A DNA stretch of 64,000 bases from Priestia aryabhattai B8W22 (GCF_000956595.1 NZ_JYOO01000016.1:55559-119558), one strand, 5' to 3'; shown: positions 1-10,059, numbered from the stretch's first letter. Notes: generated by a model from the letters alone, not told the origin. A program made the numbers and translations.

Positions 1-441
1 AAGAAACCACTTTTTTAAATATCGAATGTGAACGAGTGCAAATACGATACTCGCCCAAAAAAGGCCAAACTGAACTTGTATAACCCCTCGAAATAATATT
101 TCTTCTGAACATGCAACGATTAGGCAAATAAAGGCTAGATGAGGAACAGAACGATTAGCAAATAAACGTTCATTGATCCCTCCGTCGTCATATAAATGTT
201 CAGGTACATATTTCATTAGAAGCATATCTCCTCCTACCACCAAGAGAGCTGTGCCTCCCCCGTACAATAAAATAGAAGCCCAATCCAGCTCAAAAAACTG
301 TAAAAAGGAATGCCACGAATCAAATGTAAAAAAACCGATGCCTAAAGCAATAAAGCAGATGAGCAGCTGCGTTACATATAAATTTTTAACCAGCTCTGCA
401 TCCGTCATAGATGAAATAAGCTCTTGCTGTGATTTTGCCAT
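1..441 (-). CDS. ypbD: CPBP-family intramembrane metalloprotease, partial (YpbD-like)
   Basis: The gene runs off the left edge, so only about 147 N-terminal codons are visible. They contain hydrophobic segments and, near residue 113, the EEILFRG motif that supplies the paired catalytic glutamates of the CPBP/Abi (CAAX protease-like) family of membrane proteases. The ATG shares one base with the recS stop (TAATG), which implies translational coupling. In B. subtilis ypbD also follows recS. The substrate is unknown. The family is clear; the gene name rests on synteny. Confidence 0.85.
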   Translation of the reverse strand, partial: MAKSQQELISSMTDAELVKNLYVTQLLICFIALGIGFFTFDSWHSFLQFFELDWASILLYGGGTALLVVGGDMLLMKYVPEHLYDDGGINERLFANRSVPHLAFICLIVACSEEILFRGVIQVQFGLFWASIVFALVHIRYLKKWFL

Positions 442-1958
442 TATATCTCTCCTTGACGAAGCAAACGAGCTAATTCTAATTCCCAGCCTTGAAATGTCCA
501 TTGCTCTTGCTCACCATTTGTTTTTTTATAGGCTTCTAAATCCAATCCGCAGCAATCGCAACAATTCTGAAGCTCTGATTTTCCCAGCTCATTGAAATAG
601 CCAAGGAGCACCTGCCGACGGCATTCTTTTGCCTCAACAAACCCCTTCATGGCACGGTACTTGTCATGTTTGTTCCGAAGACGTTTATTTACAGCTGCAA
701 CAATCGTTTCATGCAGCGATTCAGGAATTTTCCAGGGTTCAACATGTTCATTTTTTACTACATTTTCTCTGTGCAAATAATAACGAATAAATCGCCAATG
801 TGTTTCTTGAATACCCACCGTATAAAGAAAATGAGACTCTACTTGTTTTAAAGGAATGGCCTGATCATGGTTTCGTAAATACGACAAGCAGTATAAGATG
901 GTATCTGAAGAAGGAAGCTCAATTTCAAGTAAAGAATGAGCAAAATCATCGTCTCCTTCAGCATAAAGCAAAATCGCAATACTGTTTTGCTGATCGCGTC
1001 CACTTCTTCCAATTTCCTGTACGTATGCTTCTAGCTGCGTAGGTGCATGAAAATGAATAACAAAGCGAACATTCGATTTGTTAACCCCCATTCCAAATGC
1101 ACTTGTGCAGCAAATGATATCAAGCTGATTTTCTAAAAATTGCTGTTGAACAAGCATTCTTTCATTCGGTTCCATTCCCCCGTGGTAATACTGCACTCGC
1201 TGTATCCCATTTTCCTTTAGAAGCTGTGTTAATGCTTCTGTCCAAGATCGGCTGGAACAATAGATAATTCCCGGACTTTGCAGTTCACTAACGTACATCA
1301 GCAACTTCTCTTTTTTCTCTTCAATACTTGCAACAAAATCAACTTTCATCGCAATATTACTTCGATTCATGGAATAGATGTGCTCGTTGACCACAGGCAG
1401 CGATAAGTAGCGCTTAATATCTTCCACTACTTCCTTAGTCGCAGTTCCCGTTAATGCCAGACATAGCGGACTGCCAAGTTCCTTCCATATATCTCCTAAC
1501 TGAAGATAATCCAAACGGAAATCATGTCCCCACTGAGAAATACAGTGCGCCTCGTCCACAACGAAAAGGCCTACCTTTGCCTGCTTTAATGCTTCTACTA
1601 CAACAGCATTTTGCAAAATTTCAGGAGATGCATAAATAAAACGATAAAAAGCTAAATCTTTTAGCGCCCGTCGTTTTTCTTCTTGTTGTAGGAAACTATT
1701 TAAGGCAATAACTCGCTTTTCTCCGCTTGCCTTTAGTTGTTGAACTTGATCTTCCATCAGTGAAATTAAAGGAGATACAATCAGCACCGGTCGGTTCAAC
1801 AAATAAGCTGGGAGCTGATAGCACAATGATTTTCCTGTTCCTGTAGGAAGAACCGCTAACACATTATGACCTGTTAAAATATCTTGAATAATCTCTTTTT
1901 GTCCTAGCCGAAATTGGCTATAGCCAAATTGTTTCTGTAGAAGTTGTTCTATCTTCAC
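441..1958 (-). CDS. recS: RecQ-family ATP-dependent DNA helicase RecS
   Basis: Superfamily 2 DNA helicase, about 505 residues. Visible motifs are Walker A (LPTGTGKSLCYQLP), the DEAH box (VVDEAHCISQWGHDF), the SAT-like motif (ALTGTATK), and the motif VI region (QEIGRSGRD). The zinc-binding part typical of RecQ is represented by cysteines near the C terminus (CCDCCG), so this is the short RecQ paralogue RecS/YpbC rather than full RecQ with an HRDC domain. A GTG at 1958 is preferred; a GTG at 1970 is possible. It lies 23 bases downstream of ypbB and overlaps ypbD, as in B. subtilis. Confidence 0.9.
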   Translation of the reverse strand: MKIEQLLQKQFGYSQFRLGQKEIIQDILTGHNVLAVLPTGTGKSLCYQLPAYLLNRPVLIVSPLISLMEDQVQQLKASGEKRVIALNSFLQQEEKRRALKDLAFYRFIYASPEILQNAVVVEALKQAKVGLFVVDEAHCISQWGHDFRLDYLQLGDIWKELGSPLCLALTGTATKEVVEDIKRYLSLPVVNEHIYSMNRSNIAMKVDFVASIEEKKEKLLMYVSELQSPGIIYCSSRSWTEALTQLLKENGIQRVQYYHGGMEPNERMLVQQQFLENQLDIICCTSAFGMGVNKSNVRFVIHFHAPTQLEAYVQEIGRSGRDQQNSIAILLYAEGDDDFAHSLLEIELPSSDTILYCLSYLRNHDQAIPLKQVESHFLYTVGIQETHWRFIRYYLHRENVVKNEHVEPWKIPESLHETIVAAVNKRLRNKHDKYRAMKGFVEAKECRRQVLLGYFNELGKSELQNCCDCCGLDLEAYKKTNGEQEQWTFQGWELELARLLRQGEI

Positions 1959-1981
1959 ATCAAACACCACTTTTTTTAGTA

Positions 1982-3031
1982 TCAGGTAAAATGCTTTGCT
2001 AATACGAGACGAATCTGAAAATAGGTAACGTCGTCTTTTACTTCTTCCTTTATCATCTTTAATTTATTTGTACGCAAACCTTCAAAAGCCGAGATAATTT
2101 CTTCCTGCTGCTTAGGCGATACGTATGCATCGATTGAAAAAGTCGGAACAAACAGAGCTAATTCTGCAATATGATCTTCAATTGTACTTTCTTTTAAACG
2201 CCTTATATAAGCAATTTCTTCAAGTGCCTTTCCTTTTTGAAGCCAGCTATACGTTTTTAACGTCGAGCTCGTCAAAGGTAATTCTAAATATAAATCATGT
2301 AAAAAAGAAGAAAGTACATGAAAGCTTTCATTATTTTTACTCACTTTTTCAATGATATGATGAATAACTCCTAAAAGTTGAATATGAACATAATGTTCAT
2401 CGAGTTCATATTGATATGCTAACTGATTTTTTGTAAAGCCTACTCTTTGGTATCCAGTCAGTTGCAAAACAAAAAGAGACGCATCCCGTTCCGTACAACC
2501 TTTCAAGCACGTTCGGAGCTCTTTGAATAGCTCGGCAGCCAACTCTTGACGCGTTTGCTTTTGAGACATAATATACGTTTTGACCCATTGAATGACCTCA
2601 GGGTTTTTTGAAATGGGTAAAAACCCTTTTTGAAAATACTGTAGGTTTGATAAGGTCTGAATGAACAAAGTGATTCTTGCTAAAAATAATTGAGTACTGC
2701 TTGCGAATTTCCATCCGTCTAAAGCCGGATGAAAGGGCCGATCCGTCAGTTCATCTTCAAGGCGTGCTCGTCCCTTATCTGTCATCACATACTTTTGATT
2801 TTCAGTTTCTTCAATATACTGCTGTTCTTTTAAATATGCAACGCAGGTTTCAAAAGACCGTTTATCTAAGTAAAGAAATGACTGAAAAAGAAAAGAGATT
2901 CCAAAAATTTTTCCGTCTTGAATCGTTTGAGCTGACTTTTTACCTGTTAATAAATGATAAATACCATAGGCGGTTCGTTCACCTTTTAACTGTTTTATAC
3001 AAAATAAAATGCTAACTTGAATATAATTCAA
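1982..3031 (-). CDS. ypbB: YpbB, helix-turn-helix protein upstream of recS
   Basis: About 349 residues, matching YpbB of B. subtilis in length, in the N-terminal pattern (LKGERTAYGIYHLLTGKKSAQTI is shared only in part) and in its place directly before recS. The C-terminal third contains a helix-turn-helix of the HTH_40 type (EEIAYIRRLKESTIEDHIAEL), which is often fused to RecQ helicases. A role helping RecS bind DNA is an inference. A TTG start at 3031 sits about 8 bases after AGGAAG; the alternative TTG at 3040 would overlap that ribosome site. Confidence 0.82.
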   Translation of the reverse strand: MNYIQVSILFCIKQLKGERTAYGIYHLLTGKKSAQTIQDGKIFGISFLFQSFLYLDKRSFETCVAYLKEQQYIEETENQKYVMTDKGRARLEDELTDRPFHPALDGWKFASSTQLFLARITLFIQTLSNLQYFQKGFLPISKNPEVIQWVKTYIMSQKQTRQELAAELFKELRTCLKGCTERDASLFVLQLTGYQRVGFTKNQLAYQYELDEHYVHIQLLGVIHHIIEKVSKNNESFHVLSSFLHDLYLELPLTSSTLKTYSWLQKGKALEEIAYIRRLKESTIEDHIAELALFVPTFSIDAYVSPKQQEEIISAFEGLRTNKLKMIKEEVKDDVTYFQIRLVLAKHFT

Positions 3032-3178
3032 AGGTGTCAACTTCCTTTCTCATTCATTGTACCAAAAGTGACCAACAGCATGTGAGATAAAGGCTTTTTA
3101 GCTCTTTCCTTTATGTATCAAAACGTTTGGATAAGTGAAGAAACCTTGATTTGATAAGCATTCTCAGTGACTTTTCTA

Positions 3179-3207
3179 TTGAAAAGTTTTATAAATCATT
3201 TTACAAT
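3179..3207 (+). promoter_or_regulatory. Putative sigma-A promoter of fer
   Basis: TTGAAA (3179-3184) and TACAAT (3202-3207) are separated by 17 bases, about 80 bases before the fer start. Other AT-rich hexamers lie nearby (around 3247), so the assignment is tentative. Confidence 0.5.
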
Positions 3208-3255
3208 GAATAAGGAGAAATTTCACTCTTGATTCGCGAAGAGATTATATAATGA

Positions 3256-3537
<282 letters not shown>

Positions 3538-3543
3538 GTATTG

Positions 3544-3583
3544 AACAAACCTGTAGTATAGTACATACTGCAGGTTTGTTTAT
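3544..3583 (+). terminator. Rho-independent terminator of fer
   Basis: The inverted repeat ACAAACCTG/CAGGTTTGT, with further pairing inside, is followed by a T-rich stretch five bases after the fer stop codon. Confidence 0.85.
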
Positions 3584-3585
3584 AT

Positions 3586-3615
3586 ATAAAAATCGCTCTC
3601 CCCGGGAGAGCGATT
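3586..3615 (-). terminator. Rho-independent terminator of ribU
   Basis: On the minus strand AATCGCTCTC pairs with GAGAGCGATT, followed by TTT. It lies just after the ribU stop codon and back-to-back with the fer terminator. Confidence 0.85.
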
Positions 3616-3618
3616 GAA

Positions 3619-4194
3619 TTAAACAGCAACGCGGCGCGTGATCCATTGCTTCATTTTTGAAAACAATAAGACAAAAATAACCCCTGTTGCTGCTCCTTTT
3701 ATTAAGTTAAACGGCAAAATACCTGCAACGATATATTGACGTGCTTGTTCACTAGACATTTCTGGCGATTGTAAGAAGATTGTGTACGCCGGTAAAAAGA
3801 CATAATAATTTAAGACAGCCATGAGTACCGTCATTACAACCGTACCCGTAACCAAACCTATCGTTACGCCTTTAGCCGTTTTAAATCGGCGGAACATGTA
3901 TGATACAGGAAGAACGAACAGTAAACCAGCTACAAAGTTCGCCACTTGACCAACCGGAACCCCTGTGGCACTTCCTTGAATTAAATAATTCAATAAATTT
4001 TTTATTCCTTCTACTATAACAGCAGCCATAGGTCCAAATACAAGTGCTGCTACGAGTGCAGGAATTTCGCTAAAATCAATTGTTAAAAACGGAGGTAATC
4101 CAGGAATCGGAAAATTAATCATCATTAAAATGTAAGCAATACTGCTTAACATTCCTAGTATAACCAGCTTTTGAGTTTTCTTACTTTGTTGCAT
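3619..4194 (-). CDS. ribU: Riboflavin ECF transporter S component RibU (YpaA/FmnP)
   Basis: 191-residue integral membrane protein with about six hydrophobic segments. It has the RibU-type N terminus (MLSSIAYILMMINFPIPGLP) followed by FLTIDFSEIPAL, in which the D-F-S-E-I-P motif is typical of riboflavin-specific S components. It works with the EcfAA'T energising module, which is not in this window. An FMN riboswitch in its leader confirms flavin control. It lies convergent to fer and upstream of divergent serA, as in B. subtilis. Confidence 0.93.
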   Translation of the reverse strand: MQQSKKTQKLVILGMLSSIAYILMMINFPIPGLPPFLTIDFSEIPALVAALVFGPMAAVIVEGIKNLLNYLIQGSATGVPVGQVANFVAGLLFVLPVSYMFRRFKTAKGVTIGLVTGTVVMTVLMAVLNYYVFLPAYTIFLQSPEMSSEQARQYIVAGILPFNLIKGAATGVIFVLLFSKMKQWITRRVAV

Positions 4195-4260
4195 CTTGCC
4201 TCTCTCCTTCTTTGTGATCCGCTCTTCAAAGAAGAAAGGTTCAACTTCATATCCCCACGC

Positions 4261-4292
4261 AAAAACCTCCCAACAAATGATTCGTTGAGAGG
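4261..4292 (-). terminator. Riboswitch expression-platform terminator
   Basis: On the minus strand CCTCTCAAC pairs with GTTGGGAGG and is followed by TTTTTG. It lies between the FMN aptamer and ribU, where FMN binding would be expected to favour its formation and shut off ribU. Confidence 0.8.
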
Positions 4293-4347
4293 AGACATGG
4301 CAGGCATATTTAATAAACGTTCATCACATTAGGTTTTGAACGCTGAA

Positions 4348-4491
4348 CCTCCACCTTCTCCCGTCCAGACTGTACTGTCGGCTTTGGAATTTCACCAAAT
4401 CTGCTCGTATGTATTACATATAAGCTCGCGGGCTCAAAACAATTTGTTTTTTTACCGCCGGTCGGGAATTTCACCCTGCCCCGAAGATAGA
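4348..4491 (-). promoter_or_regulatory. FMN riboswitch (RFN element)
   Basis: Read on the minus strand, the leader carries the conserved RFN blocks in order: TCTTCGGGGCAGGGTGAAA, TTCCCGACCGGCGGT, then GGTGAAATTCC, GCCGACAGTACAGTCTGG, and GGGAGAAGG. It begins about 20 bases after a sigma-A promoter and is followed by a terminator hairpin before ribU. Confidence 0.96.
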
Positions 4492-4512
4492 CCAATATTT
4501 AATTATGAATTT

Positions 4513-4541
4513 ATTATATGTTATCTCGAATTAAAAGTAAA
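4513..4541 (-). promoter_or_regulatory. Sigma-A promoter of the ribU riboswitch transcript
   Basis: On the minus strand TTTACT (4541-4536), a 17-base spacer and a perfect TATAAT (4518-4513) place the transcript start just before the FMN aptamer. Confidence 0.8.
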
Positions 4542-4717
4542 TAAAGAAGTTTTTTTAATTCCTATTAAATTGATGTCTTTTATAAACTTCATTACTGTTT
4601 TATATGTAAAATAAGGAAATAAGTGCATAACCAACAGCATTATGACATATTTATAGTTTCAATTTTACGTTTACAATTGTGTATTTGATAACTAATTGTA
4701 AAGTTTAAAAAATATAA

Positions 4718-4746
4718 TTGACAGAATTTTTTTAACATGGTAAATT
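4718..4746 (+). promoter_or_regulatory. Sigma-A promoter of serA
   Basis: TTGACA (4718-4723), a 17-base spacer and TAAATT (4741-4746) give a short leader before the serA ATG at 4792. The rest of the 4195-4791 interval is the ribU riboswitch and AT-rich promoter DNA. No T-box or other riboswitch for serA was seen. Confidence 0.75.
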
Positions 4747-4791
4747 ATCAAATATTTGATGATAGTAAAATCCAAGGGAGATGTTCACGTC

Positions 4792-6366
4792 ATGTATAAC
4801 GTATTAGTAGCTGATTCAATTAGCAATGAAGGTCTTGCTCCACTACTTGAAGCTCCTCATGTGAATCTTACGCGAAAAAAAGTTGAAGAAGTTGAGAATG
4901 ATTTGCATACGTACGATGCGCTTTTAGTACGGAGTGCTACGACGGTTACAGAGGATTTGCTGGCAAAAATGCCGAATTTAAAAATTGTTGCTCGCGCTGG
5001 AGTAGGTGTCGATAATATTGATATTGAAGCCTCAACCAAACGAGGGGTTGTCGTTATTAACGCGCCGAACGGAAATACCATTTCAACGGCGGAACATACA
5101 TTTGCTATGATGGCTAGCTTGTTTCGGCATATCCCCCAAGGAAATGCTTCAGTCAAAGCGCGCGAATGGAACCGCTCAGCATTTGTTGGAACAGAGCTTA
5201 ATCGCAAACACCTGGGCATTATCGGATTTGGACGAATTGGCTCAGAGCTTGCGAAACGCGCAAAAGCCTTCAATATGAGCGTTCACGTTTACGATCCTTT
5301 TTTAACCTCTTCCCGAGCTGAAAAGCTAGGCGTAGAACTATTATCCCTGGATGAATTACTAGCAGCAGCGGATGTAATTACCGTACACACTCCGCTTACG
5401 AAAGAAACCAAGGGATTGCTCAATCATGAAACATTAGCCAAAACAAAGAAGGGTGTATTTTTATTAAACTGCGCACGCGGCGGGATCATTGATGAAAAAG
5501 CCTTAGTTCATTATTTAGAAATTGGCCATGTTCAAGGTGCAGCTATTGACGTATTTGAAGTTGAACCGCCGATTGATAACCCTTTGTTACATTTTGATCA
5601 AGTTATTACAACTCCCCATTTAGGAGCTTCTACAAAAGAAGCCCAGCTTAACGTTGCTGAAGACGTGGCACATGACGTTCTGCGTTTTCTAGAAGGTAAT
5701 CCTGTAAGTTCATCTATTAATTTACCAACGCTTTCTAAAGAAGTTTTTGAAAAAATTCAGCCGTTTACGAGCCTTACTAAACAAATGGGAGCTATTTTAT
5801 CTCAATGCATGCGAGAACCCGTTCAGCATATCTCGATCTCCTACGGAGGTACAGTGACGGATTTAGAAACCACTTATATTACACGGAGCTTGTTATCAGG
5901 CTTTTTAACCCATCGTATTGACTCACCTGTTAACGAAGTCAATGCTTCTATGATTGCCAAAGAACGAGGAATTACATTTGGTGAAAAAACATCGGAAGAT
6001 ACGCAAGGATATTCTAATATAATTGACGTTACAGTAACAGGCGAACAGCGTACATTTACGATTACGGGCACTTATATAGCAGGATATGGACCTCGAATTG
6101 TTAATATTGATTCGTTTGATATTGATTTTTATCCAGAAGGACATCTTCTTTATATCCGTCACAGTGATCAGCCCGGAGTTATTGGAAATGTAGGGAAAGT
6201 ACTTGGAGATTTACGTATTAACATTGCTACCATGCAAGTGGGCCGTAAGCAAAAAGGCGGAGAAGCCATTATGATGCTCACGTTTGATAAACTTTTAGAT
6301 GATTCTGTCATCAATTCATTAAAACAAACAAGCGAAATTGTGACCATACAGCGCATTGAGTTGTGA
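4792..6366 (+). CDS. serA: D-3-phosphoglycerate dehydrogenase
   Basis: First step of serine synthesis: 3-phosphoglycerate to 3-phosphohydroxypyruvate with NAD. 524 residues, the long SerA form. The order is substrate domain, Rossmann domain with GIIGFGRIGSELA, catalytic region with NCARGGIIDE and the acid-base histidine in TTPHLGAST, an intervening (ASB) domain, and a C-terminal ACT domain (HSDQPGVIGNVGKVLG) that could sense serine. The ATG at 4792 has GGGAG upstream; the longer frame start at 4756 lacks a ribosome site. It has its own promoter and terminator. Confidence 0.96.
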   Translation: MYNVLVADSISNEGLAPLLEAPHVNLTRKKVEEVENDLHTYDALLVRSATTVTEDLLAKMPNLKIVARAGVGVDNIDIEASTKRGVVVINAPNGNTISTAEHTFAMMASLFRHIPQGNASVKAREWNRSAFVGTELNRKHLGIIGFGRIGSELAKRAKAFNMSVHVYDPFLTSSRAEKLGVELLSLDELLAAADVITVHTPLTKETKGLLNHETLAKTKKGVFLLNCARGGIIDEKALVHYLEIGHVQGAAIDVFEVEPPIDNPLLHFDQVITTPHLGASTKEAQLNVAEDVAHDVLRFLEGNPVSSSINLPTLSKEVFEKIQPFTSLTKQMGAILSQCMREPVQHISISYGGTVTDLETTYITRSLLSGFLTHRIDSPVNEVNASMIAKERGITFGEKTSEDTQGYSNIIDVTVTGEQRTFTITGTYIAGYGPRIVNIDSFDIDFYPEGHLLYIRHSDQPGVIGNVGKVLGDLRINIATMQVGRKQKGGEAIMMLTFDKLLDDSVINSLKQTSEIVTIQRIEL

Positions 6367-6370
6367 CATT

Positions 6371-6399
6371 GAAAAAAGAGCCTTAGCGGCTCTTTTTTT
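6371..6399. terminator. Bidirectional terminator between serA and the M23 gene
   Basis: AAAAAAGAGCC pairs with GGCTCTTTTTTT across a short loop. It serves the convergent serA and peptidase genes, and the peptidase stop lies at its edge. Confidence 0.85.
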
Positions 6400-7087
6400 A
6401 TGGACTTATTTTTAACACTTGTCCTGCATTTAAAGCGGTGTTCTCTAAATGATTCCACTTTCTTAGCTGCTCCACATCGACTTCATATTTGGCCGCAAGT
6501 TCAGATAATGTATCTCCTTGATGGATAAGAATACAGTTATCAGAAGCCTGATGTAACTGCTGAAAAACCGTGGCAGCTAAATCGTTTTTTACGTATGCCG
6601 ATAGTTTTTGCTTGTCCAATTTGGCGAGTGGGTTTACCGCATTGGTTTTATCCGGATTCCAACTTCCTTGATGAACTTCAAAATGCAAATGTGCACCTGA
6701 AGATCGTCCTGTATTGCCAACCCATCCAATGTTTTGACCTGGGGCTACAGAATTTCCTTCTGCAACAAGTCGTTTCTCTAGATGAGCATAGACCGTTTCG
6801 TATCCATTCGTTTGTTTGATAAAAACAACTTGCCCGTATGTATTTGAATAATAAGAGCGGCTCACCACTCCTTTTGCAACAGCATACACCTGTGTACCAA
6901 CAGGTGCTGCTATATCGATTCCAAAGTGTTTGGCTTGACGAGAACCAAATATATCAGTTAAGACTCCTTCAACCGGCCACTCCCACTGCTTCTCTTCTGC
7001 CTTTACCATTTGTCCGCCCAAAAATAAAAGACCTATACACAATCCCATCACTAATACAACCAATATTCTTCTTAACACGTCAATCAT
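6398..7087 (-). CDS. Secreted M23 metallopeptidase with LysM domain
   Basis: 229 residues. An N-terminal hydrophobic segment (about residues 5-28) acts as signal peptide or anchor and ends near VKAEE. It is followed by a lysostaphin-type M23 domain with the zinc ligands HFGIDIA and HLHFEVH, then a C-terminal LysM repeat (HQGDTLSELAAKYEVD) that binds peptidoglycan. The predicted role is cutting peptide cross-links of the wall or the spore coat/cortex region. ATG 7087 has AGGAGG about 10 bases upstream. In B. subtilis the sigX-rsiX pair occupies this place between serA and resE. Confidence 0.85.
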   Translation of the reverse strand: MIDVLRRILVVLVMGLCIGLLFLGGQMVKAEEKQWEWPVEGVLTDIFGSRQAKHFGIDIAAPVGTQVYAVAKGVVSRSYYSNTYGQVVFIKQTNGYETVYAHLEKRLVAEGNSVAPGQNIGWVGNTGRSSGAHLHFEVHQGSWNPDKTNAVNPLAKLDKQKLSAYVKNDLAATVFQQLHQASDNCILIHQGDTLSELAAKYEVDVEQLRKWNHLENTALNAGQVLKISP

Positions 7088-7164
7088 GAAGAAAGAACCT
7101 CCTATGTAGATCATTGCACACAAAACATACTATATGCCAATTCCTTCTCTTTTAGACTTGTTTA

Positions 7165-7210
7165 TAGAAAAAATAAAGAGATGTGATTCTCCAATGAATC
7201 ACATCTCTTT
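7165..7210 (-). terminator. Terminator of resDE
   Basis: A perfect 15-bp stem (AAAGAGATGTGATTC and its complement) is followed on the minus strand by a T-rich tail, 49 bases after resE. Confidence 0.88.
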
Positions 7211-7258
7211 GCTATTCTTATTATTTCAGCTGAAGACAAACTGTTAGTTAGCATGTGT

Positions 7259-9031
7259 TTACTTTGGCAGTTTGATAAAGAAAGTTGTTCCTTCATTTAA
7301 TTCACTTTCAACTGCAATAATCCCTTGATGTGCCTCCACGATATTTTTAGCGATCGCAAGCCCAAGACCAGTTCCTGACTTTCCTCTCGTTCTGGCTTTA
7401 TCAGCTTTATAAAATCGCTCAAATACAAACGGAAGATCTTCTTTTGGAATCCCTGCTCCTGTATCTTGAACAGAAAGATGGATTTCGGATTGACTTTTAT
7501 CAAGATGCAACTTTACTTCTCCGTAGTCATCCGTATGACGAATGGCATTATCAATTAAGTTTGTCAGCACTTGTTCCATACGGTCTGAATCAATCATCGC
7601 TTCAAATTCATCTTCTATTTTTCCATTAAGAGACAGTTTAATATGTTTTTCTTTAGCTAACCCTTGAAACTTGCGCAAAACACGTTCTGTAAATTCAACC
7701 ATTGCTACAGATTCTAAGTGAAGCTGCACATGTCCCGCTTCCATTCGCGCTAAATCTAAAAGTTCATTTACAAGCCGGCCCATACGGAGTGATTCATCAT
7801 AAATCACCTGTGCAATTTCTTTCTTTTCTTCATCCGTACTTGCAATATCGTCAATAATAGCTTCACTATAACCTTGAAGCATAGAAATAGGTGTACGCAA
7901 TTCATGAGACACGTTTGCAATAAAATCTTTTCTTGATTTATCAAGTTTACGCTCTTCAGACATGTCTCGCAGTACAGCTACAGCACCGCGGATTTTCGTT
8001 TGATTATAGAGCGGTGACATTAAAATGACCCACGTTTTCCCTTGAATTTTCAGCTCTGCACTTCGCTCCGTTTCAGTCTCTACTACCGTTTGAAACAAAT
8101 GCACGACGTTTGCTGGAAGCTCAGGCACCTGCTGGTTGTTCACATCCTGCTCGTAATACCAAGTCTGAAGAAAATGCTCCGCTGGGGGATTGGTAATTAA
8201 AATCGATCCGTCTCTACTAAACGTAATAACACCGTCTGCCATACTGCTTAAAATACTTGAAAGCTGTTCTTTTTCCTGATTGAGCGCATTGAGATTAAAC
8301 TTTAACTGCCTGCCCATTTGATTAAAAGCAATCGCTAACTCTCCAATTTCATCGTGAGTTAAAATAGGTACTTTTGTATCAAAGTTCCCTTTTGTTACTT
8401 CAAATGCCGCCTGCCTCATTTTTCTAAGAGGTGCTGTAATTCGAGTAGATAAGAAAAAAGCAAAGATAGTAGTTAAAATAATAGCAATACCTGCAGCCAA
8501 TAAAATGAACTTAGTCGTATATTGAGCGGGCTCTTCAATTTCAGAAAGAGATTGATACAGATAAACGCCGCCTGTCGGTTTATTATCTTTCATTAAAGGT
8601 ACACCGACAACAAACATTAAAGGCTCATCACTCGTGTCTTTCTTTGTGGTCATGTACATTTTTTCCCGTATTACTTTACCTTTTTCAACCACTTGATTTA
8701 GCTGATCGTTTTGCTTAACAATGGCCGAAATAGCTTTCTTATTTTCTTTATCAGGATGTGTGGAATGCCAATAAAAATCGTTATCTTGAACAATAACTAC
8801 ACTTGCTTGATCTGCAAGTTCACGAGCAATGGATAGTCCTAGCTTTTCATCCTCTGTTTCCTGCACAATGGTAGAGATTTTAGCAGCCGTTTTAGTTAAA
8901 CGGTTTTCTGCGTCTACAACATGATAATTTTCAAAAAACTGAAGCAGTAAAATGGTCAAAATAAATAAAACAAGCGTAACGAGCAATAGGATAGTAAACC
9001 ATAGTTTACCAACTACACTTCTCCAAAACAT
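7259..9031 (-). CDS. resE: Sensor histidine kinase ResE
   Basis: 590 residues. Membrane segments at about 11-33 and 174-195 flank an extracellular sensor region. HAMP follows (about 195-245), then a PAS domain (about 255-355), HisKA with the phosphorylated His376 in NVSHELRTP, and an ATPase domain with [16 protein letters not shown] and GTGLGLAI. It phosphorylates ResD in response to oxygen limitation or nitric oxide and controls respiration genes. Its ATG overlaps the resD stop (TGATG), so the two genes are coupled. Confidence 0.95.
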   Translation of the reverse strand: MFWRSVVGKLWFTILLLVTLVLFILTILLLQFFENYHVVDAENRLTKTAAKISTIVQETEDEKLGLSIARELADQASVVIVQDNDFYWHSTHPDKENKKAISAIVKQNDQLNQVVEKGKVIREKMYMTTKKDTSDEPLMFVVGVPLMKDNKPTGGVYLYQSLSEIEEPAQYTTKFILLAAGIAIILTTIFAFFLSTRITAPLRKMRQAAFEVTKGNFDTKVPILTHDEIGELAIAFNQMGRQLKFNLNALNQEKEQLSSILSSMADGVITFSRDGSILITNPPAEHFLQTWYYEQDVNNQQVPELPANVVHLFQTVVETETERSAELKIQGKTWVILMSPLYNQTKIRGAVAVLRDMSEERKLDKSRKDFIANVSHELRTPISMLQGYSEAIIDDIASTDEEKKEIAQVIYDESLRMGRLVNELLDLARMEAGHVQLHLESVAMVEFTERVLRKFQGLAKEKHIKLSLNGKIEDEFEAMIDSDRMEQVLTNLIDNAIRHTDDYGEVKLHLDKSQSEIHLSVQDTGAGIPKEDLPFVFERFYKADKARTRGKSGTGLGLAIAKNIVEAHQGIIAVESELNEGTTFFIKLPK

Positions 9032-9747
9032 CAGTTATTTTCAACCTCAAATTTATACCCTACTCCCCAAACGGTTACGATCATTTTCGCCGCTTGTGAC
9101 GATACGCGATTTAACTTTTCACGCAAACGCTTGACGTGCGTATCTACCGTACGAAGATCTCCAAAGAAATCATAATGCCACACTTCACGCAGCAGCTGCT
9201 CTCTGTCGTATACTTTATCTGGCGTTTTTGCAAGGTAGCATAATAATTCATATTCTTTTGGAGTTAAGTTAACTTCTTTTCCGTCTGCTGTAACGCGATG
9301 TGCATCATTATCAATCGTTAAGTGATCAAAGACAATGAGGTTTTTCACGCTCGTTTCTGGCTGAATAAACGTTGCTTGAGAAGAACGTCGAAGCAGTGCT
9401 TTTACGCGAAGAACCACTTCTCTTGGGCTAAACGGCTTAACGATGTAATCATCTGTACCTACTTCAAACCCTTGGACTCTGTTTACTTCTTCACCTTTAG
9501 CTGTAAGCATGATAATAGGAGTTGCTTTTTTCTCGCGAATTTGTTTACAGACCTCAATACCGTCTATGCCAGGCATCATTAAATCTAATACAATCAAATC
9601 ATAATCTATGTGTAACGCTTTTTCGATTGCTTCATGCCCGTCGGCTGCTTCTTCAATGATGTATCCTTCTTTTTCTAAGTACATTTTTAACAATCGTCTA
9701 ATGCGATCTTCATCGTCTACTAGCAGTAATCTTTGTTCGTTTTGCAT
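9031..9747 (-). CDS. resD: Response regulator ResD
   Basis: 238 residues, OmpR/PhoB type. The receiver domain has the acidic pocket (VDDEDR), phosphoacceptor Asp55 (LDLMMPG), a conserved Thr (MLTAKG) and Lys (VKPFSPRE). The C-terminal winged helix includes [16 protein letters not shown]. In B. subtilis ResD activates resA, ctaA and anaerobic genes. Here an intergenic repeat with a terminator-like hairpin separates it from resC, so resDE is probably transcribed mainly from its own promoter in the 9748-9866 stretch. An AGGAGG precedes the ATG. Confidence 0.95.
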   Translation of the reverse strand: MQNEQRLLLVDDEDRIRRLLKMYLEKEGYIIEEAADGHEAIEKALHIDYDLIVLDLMMPGIDGIEVCKQIREKKATPIIMLTAKGEEVNRVQGFEVGTDDYIVKPFSPREVVLRVKALLRRSSQATFIQPETSVKNLIVFDHLTIDNDAHRVTADGKEVNLTPKEYELLCYLAKTPDKVYDREQLLREVWHYDFFGDLRTVDTHVKRLREKLNRVSSQAAKMIVTVWGVGYKFEVENN

Positions 9748-9866
9748 GTATTTTCAACCTCCTAGTCTTAGTGTACAAAAAAAAACCGGCGAGTTCTACT
9801 TATGTTACCCAAACAATGTGACAATTCGTGAACACCTTTATGAAAAATAGCTTTTTTCCTCAAAAA

Positions 9867-10059
9867 AGAGGTTGAGACATATCGAAATCCATCCAATCTA
9901 CAGATGGACAAATAAAATACAGGAGCTAGAAGCAACTACATATATGAAGCCTCCGTTCACCATGCAAATAAAAAAATCCGAACAAATGTGATTCTCCATC
10001 AAGAATCTCAACTCATCGTTCGGATCTTCTTCAACTAAAATATCTTTATTTCAGCCTCT
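9867..10059. repeat. Intergenic hairpin repeat, copy 1
   Basis: About 193 bp. The ends are imperfect inverted repeats (AGAGGTTGAGACATA on the left, complement AGAGGCTGAAATAA on the right). The core has the stem ATCCGAAC/GTTCGGAT around an inner stem GATTCT/AGAATC. On the minus strand the main stem is followed by a T7 run, so it could terminate resABC transcription 17 bases after resC. It shares long blocks with copies at 35872 and 54142. It fills most of the resC-resD gap; the rest (9748-9866) holds only AT-rich promoter-like DNA. Confidence 0.85.

Noticed and set aside
173..595. 140-codon plus-strand frame
   Set aside because: It is antisense to the CPBP protease and recS, which have clear family motifs.
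4336..4614. 92-codon plus-strand open frame
   Set aside because: It lies across the FMN riboswitch and the ribU promoter, and shows no family resemblance or ribosome site.
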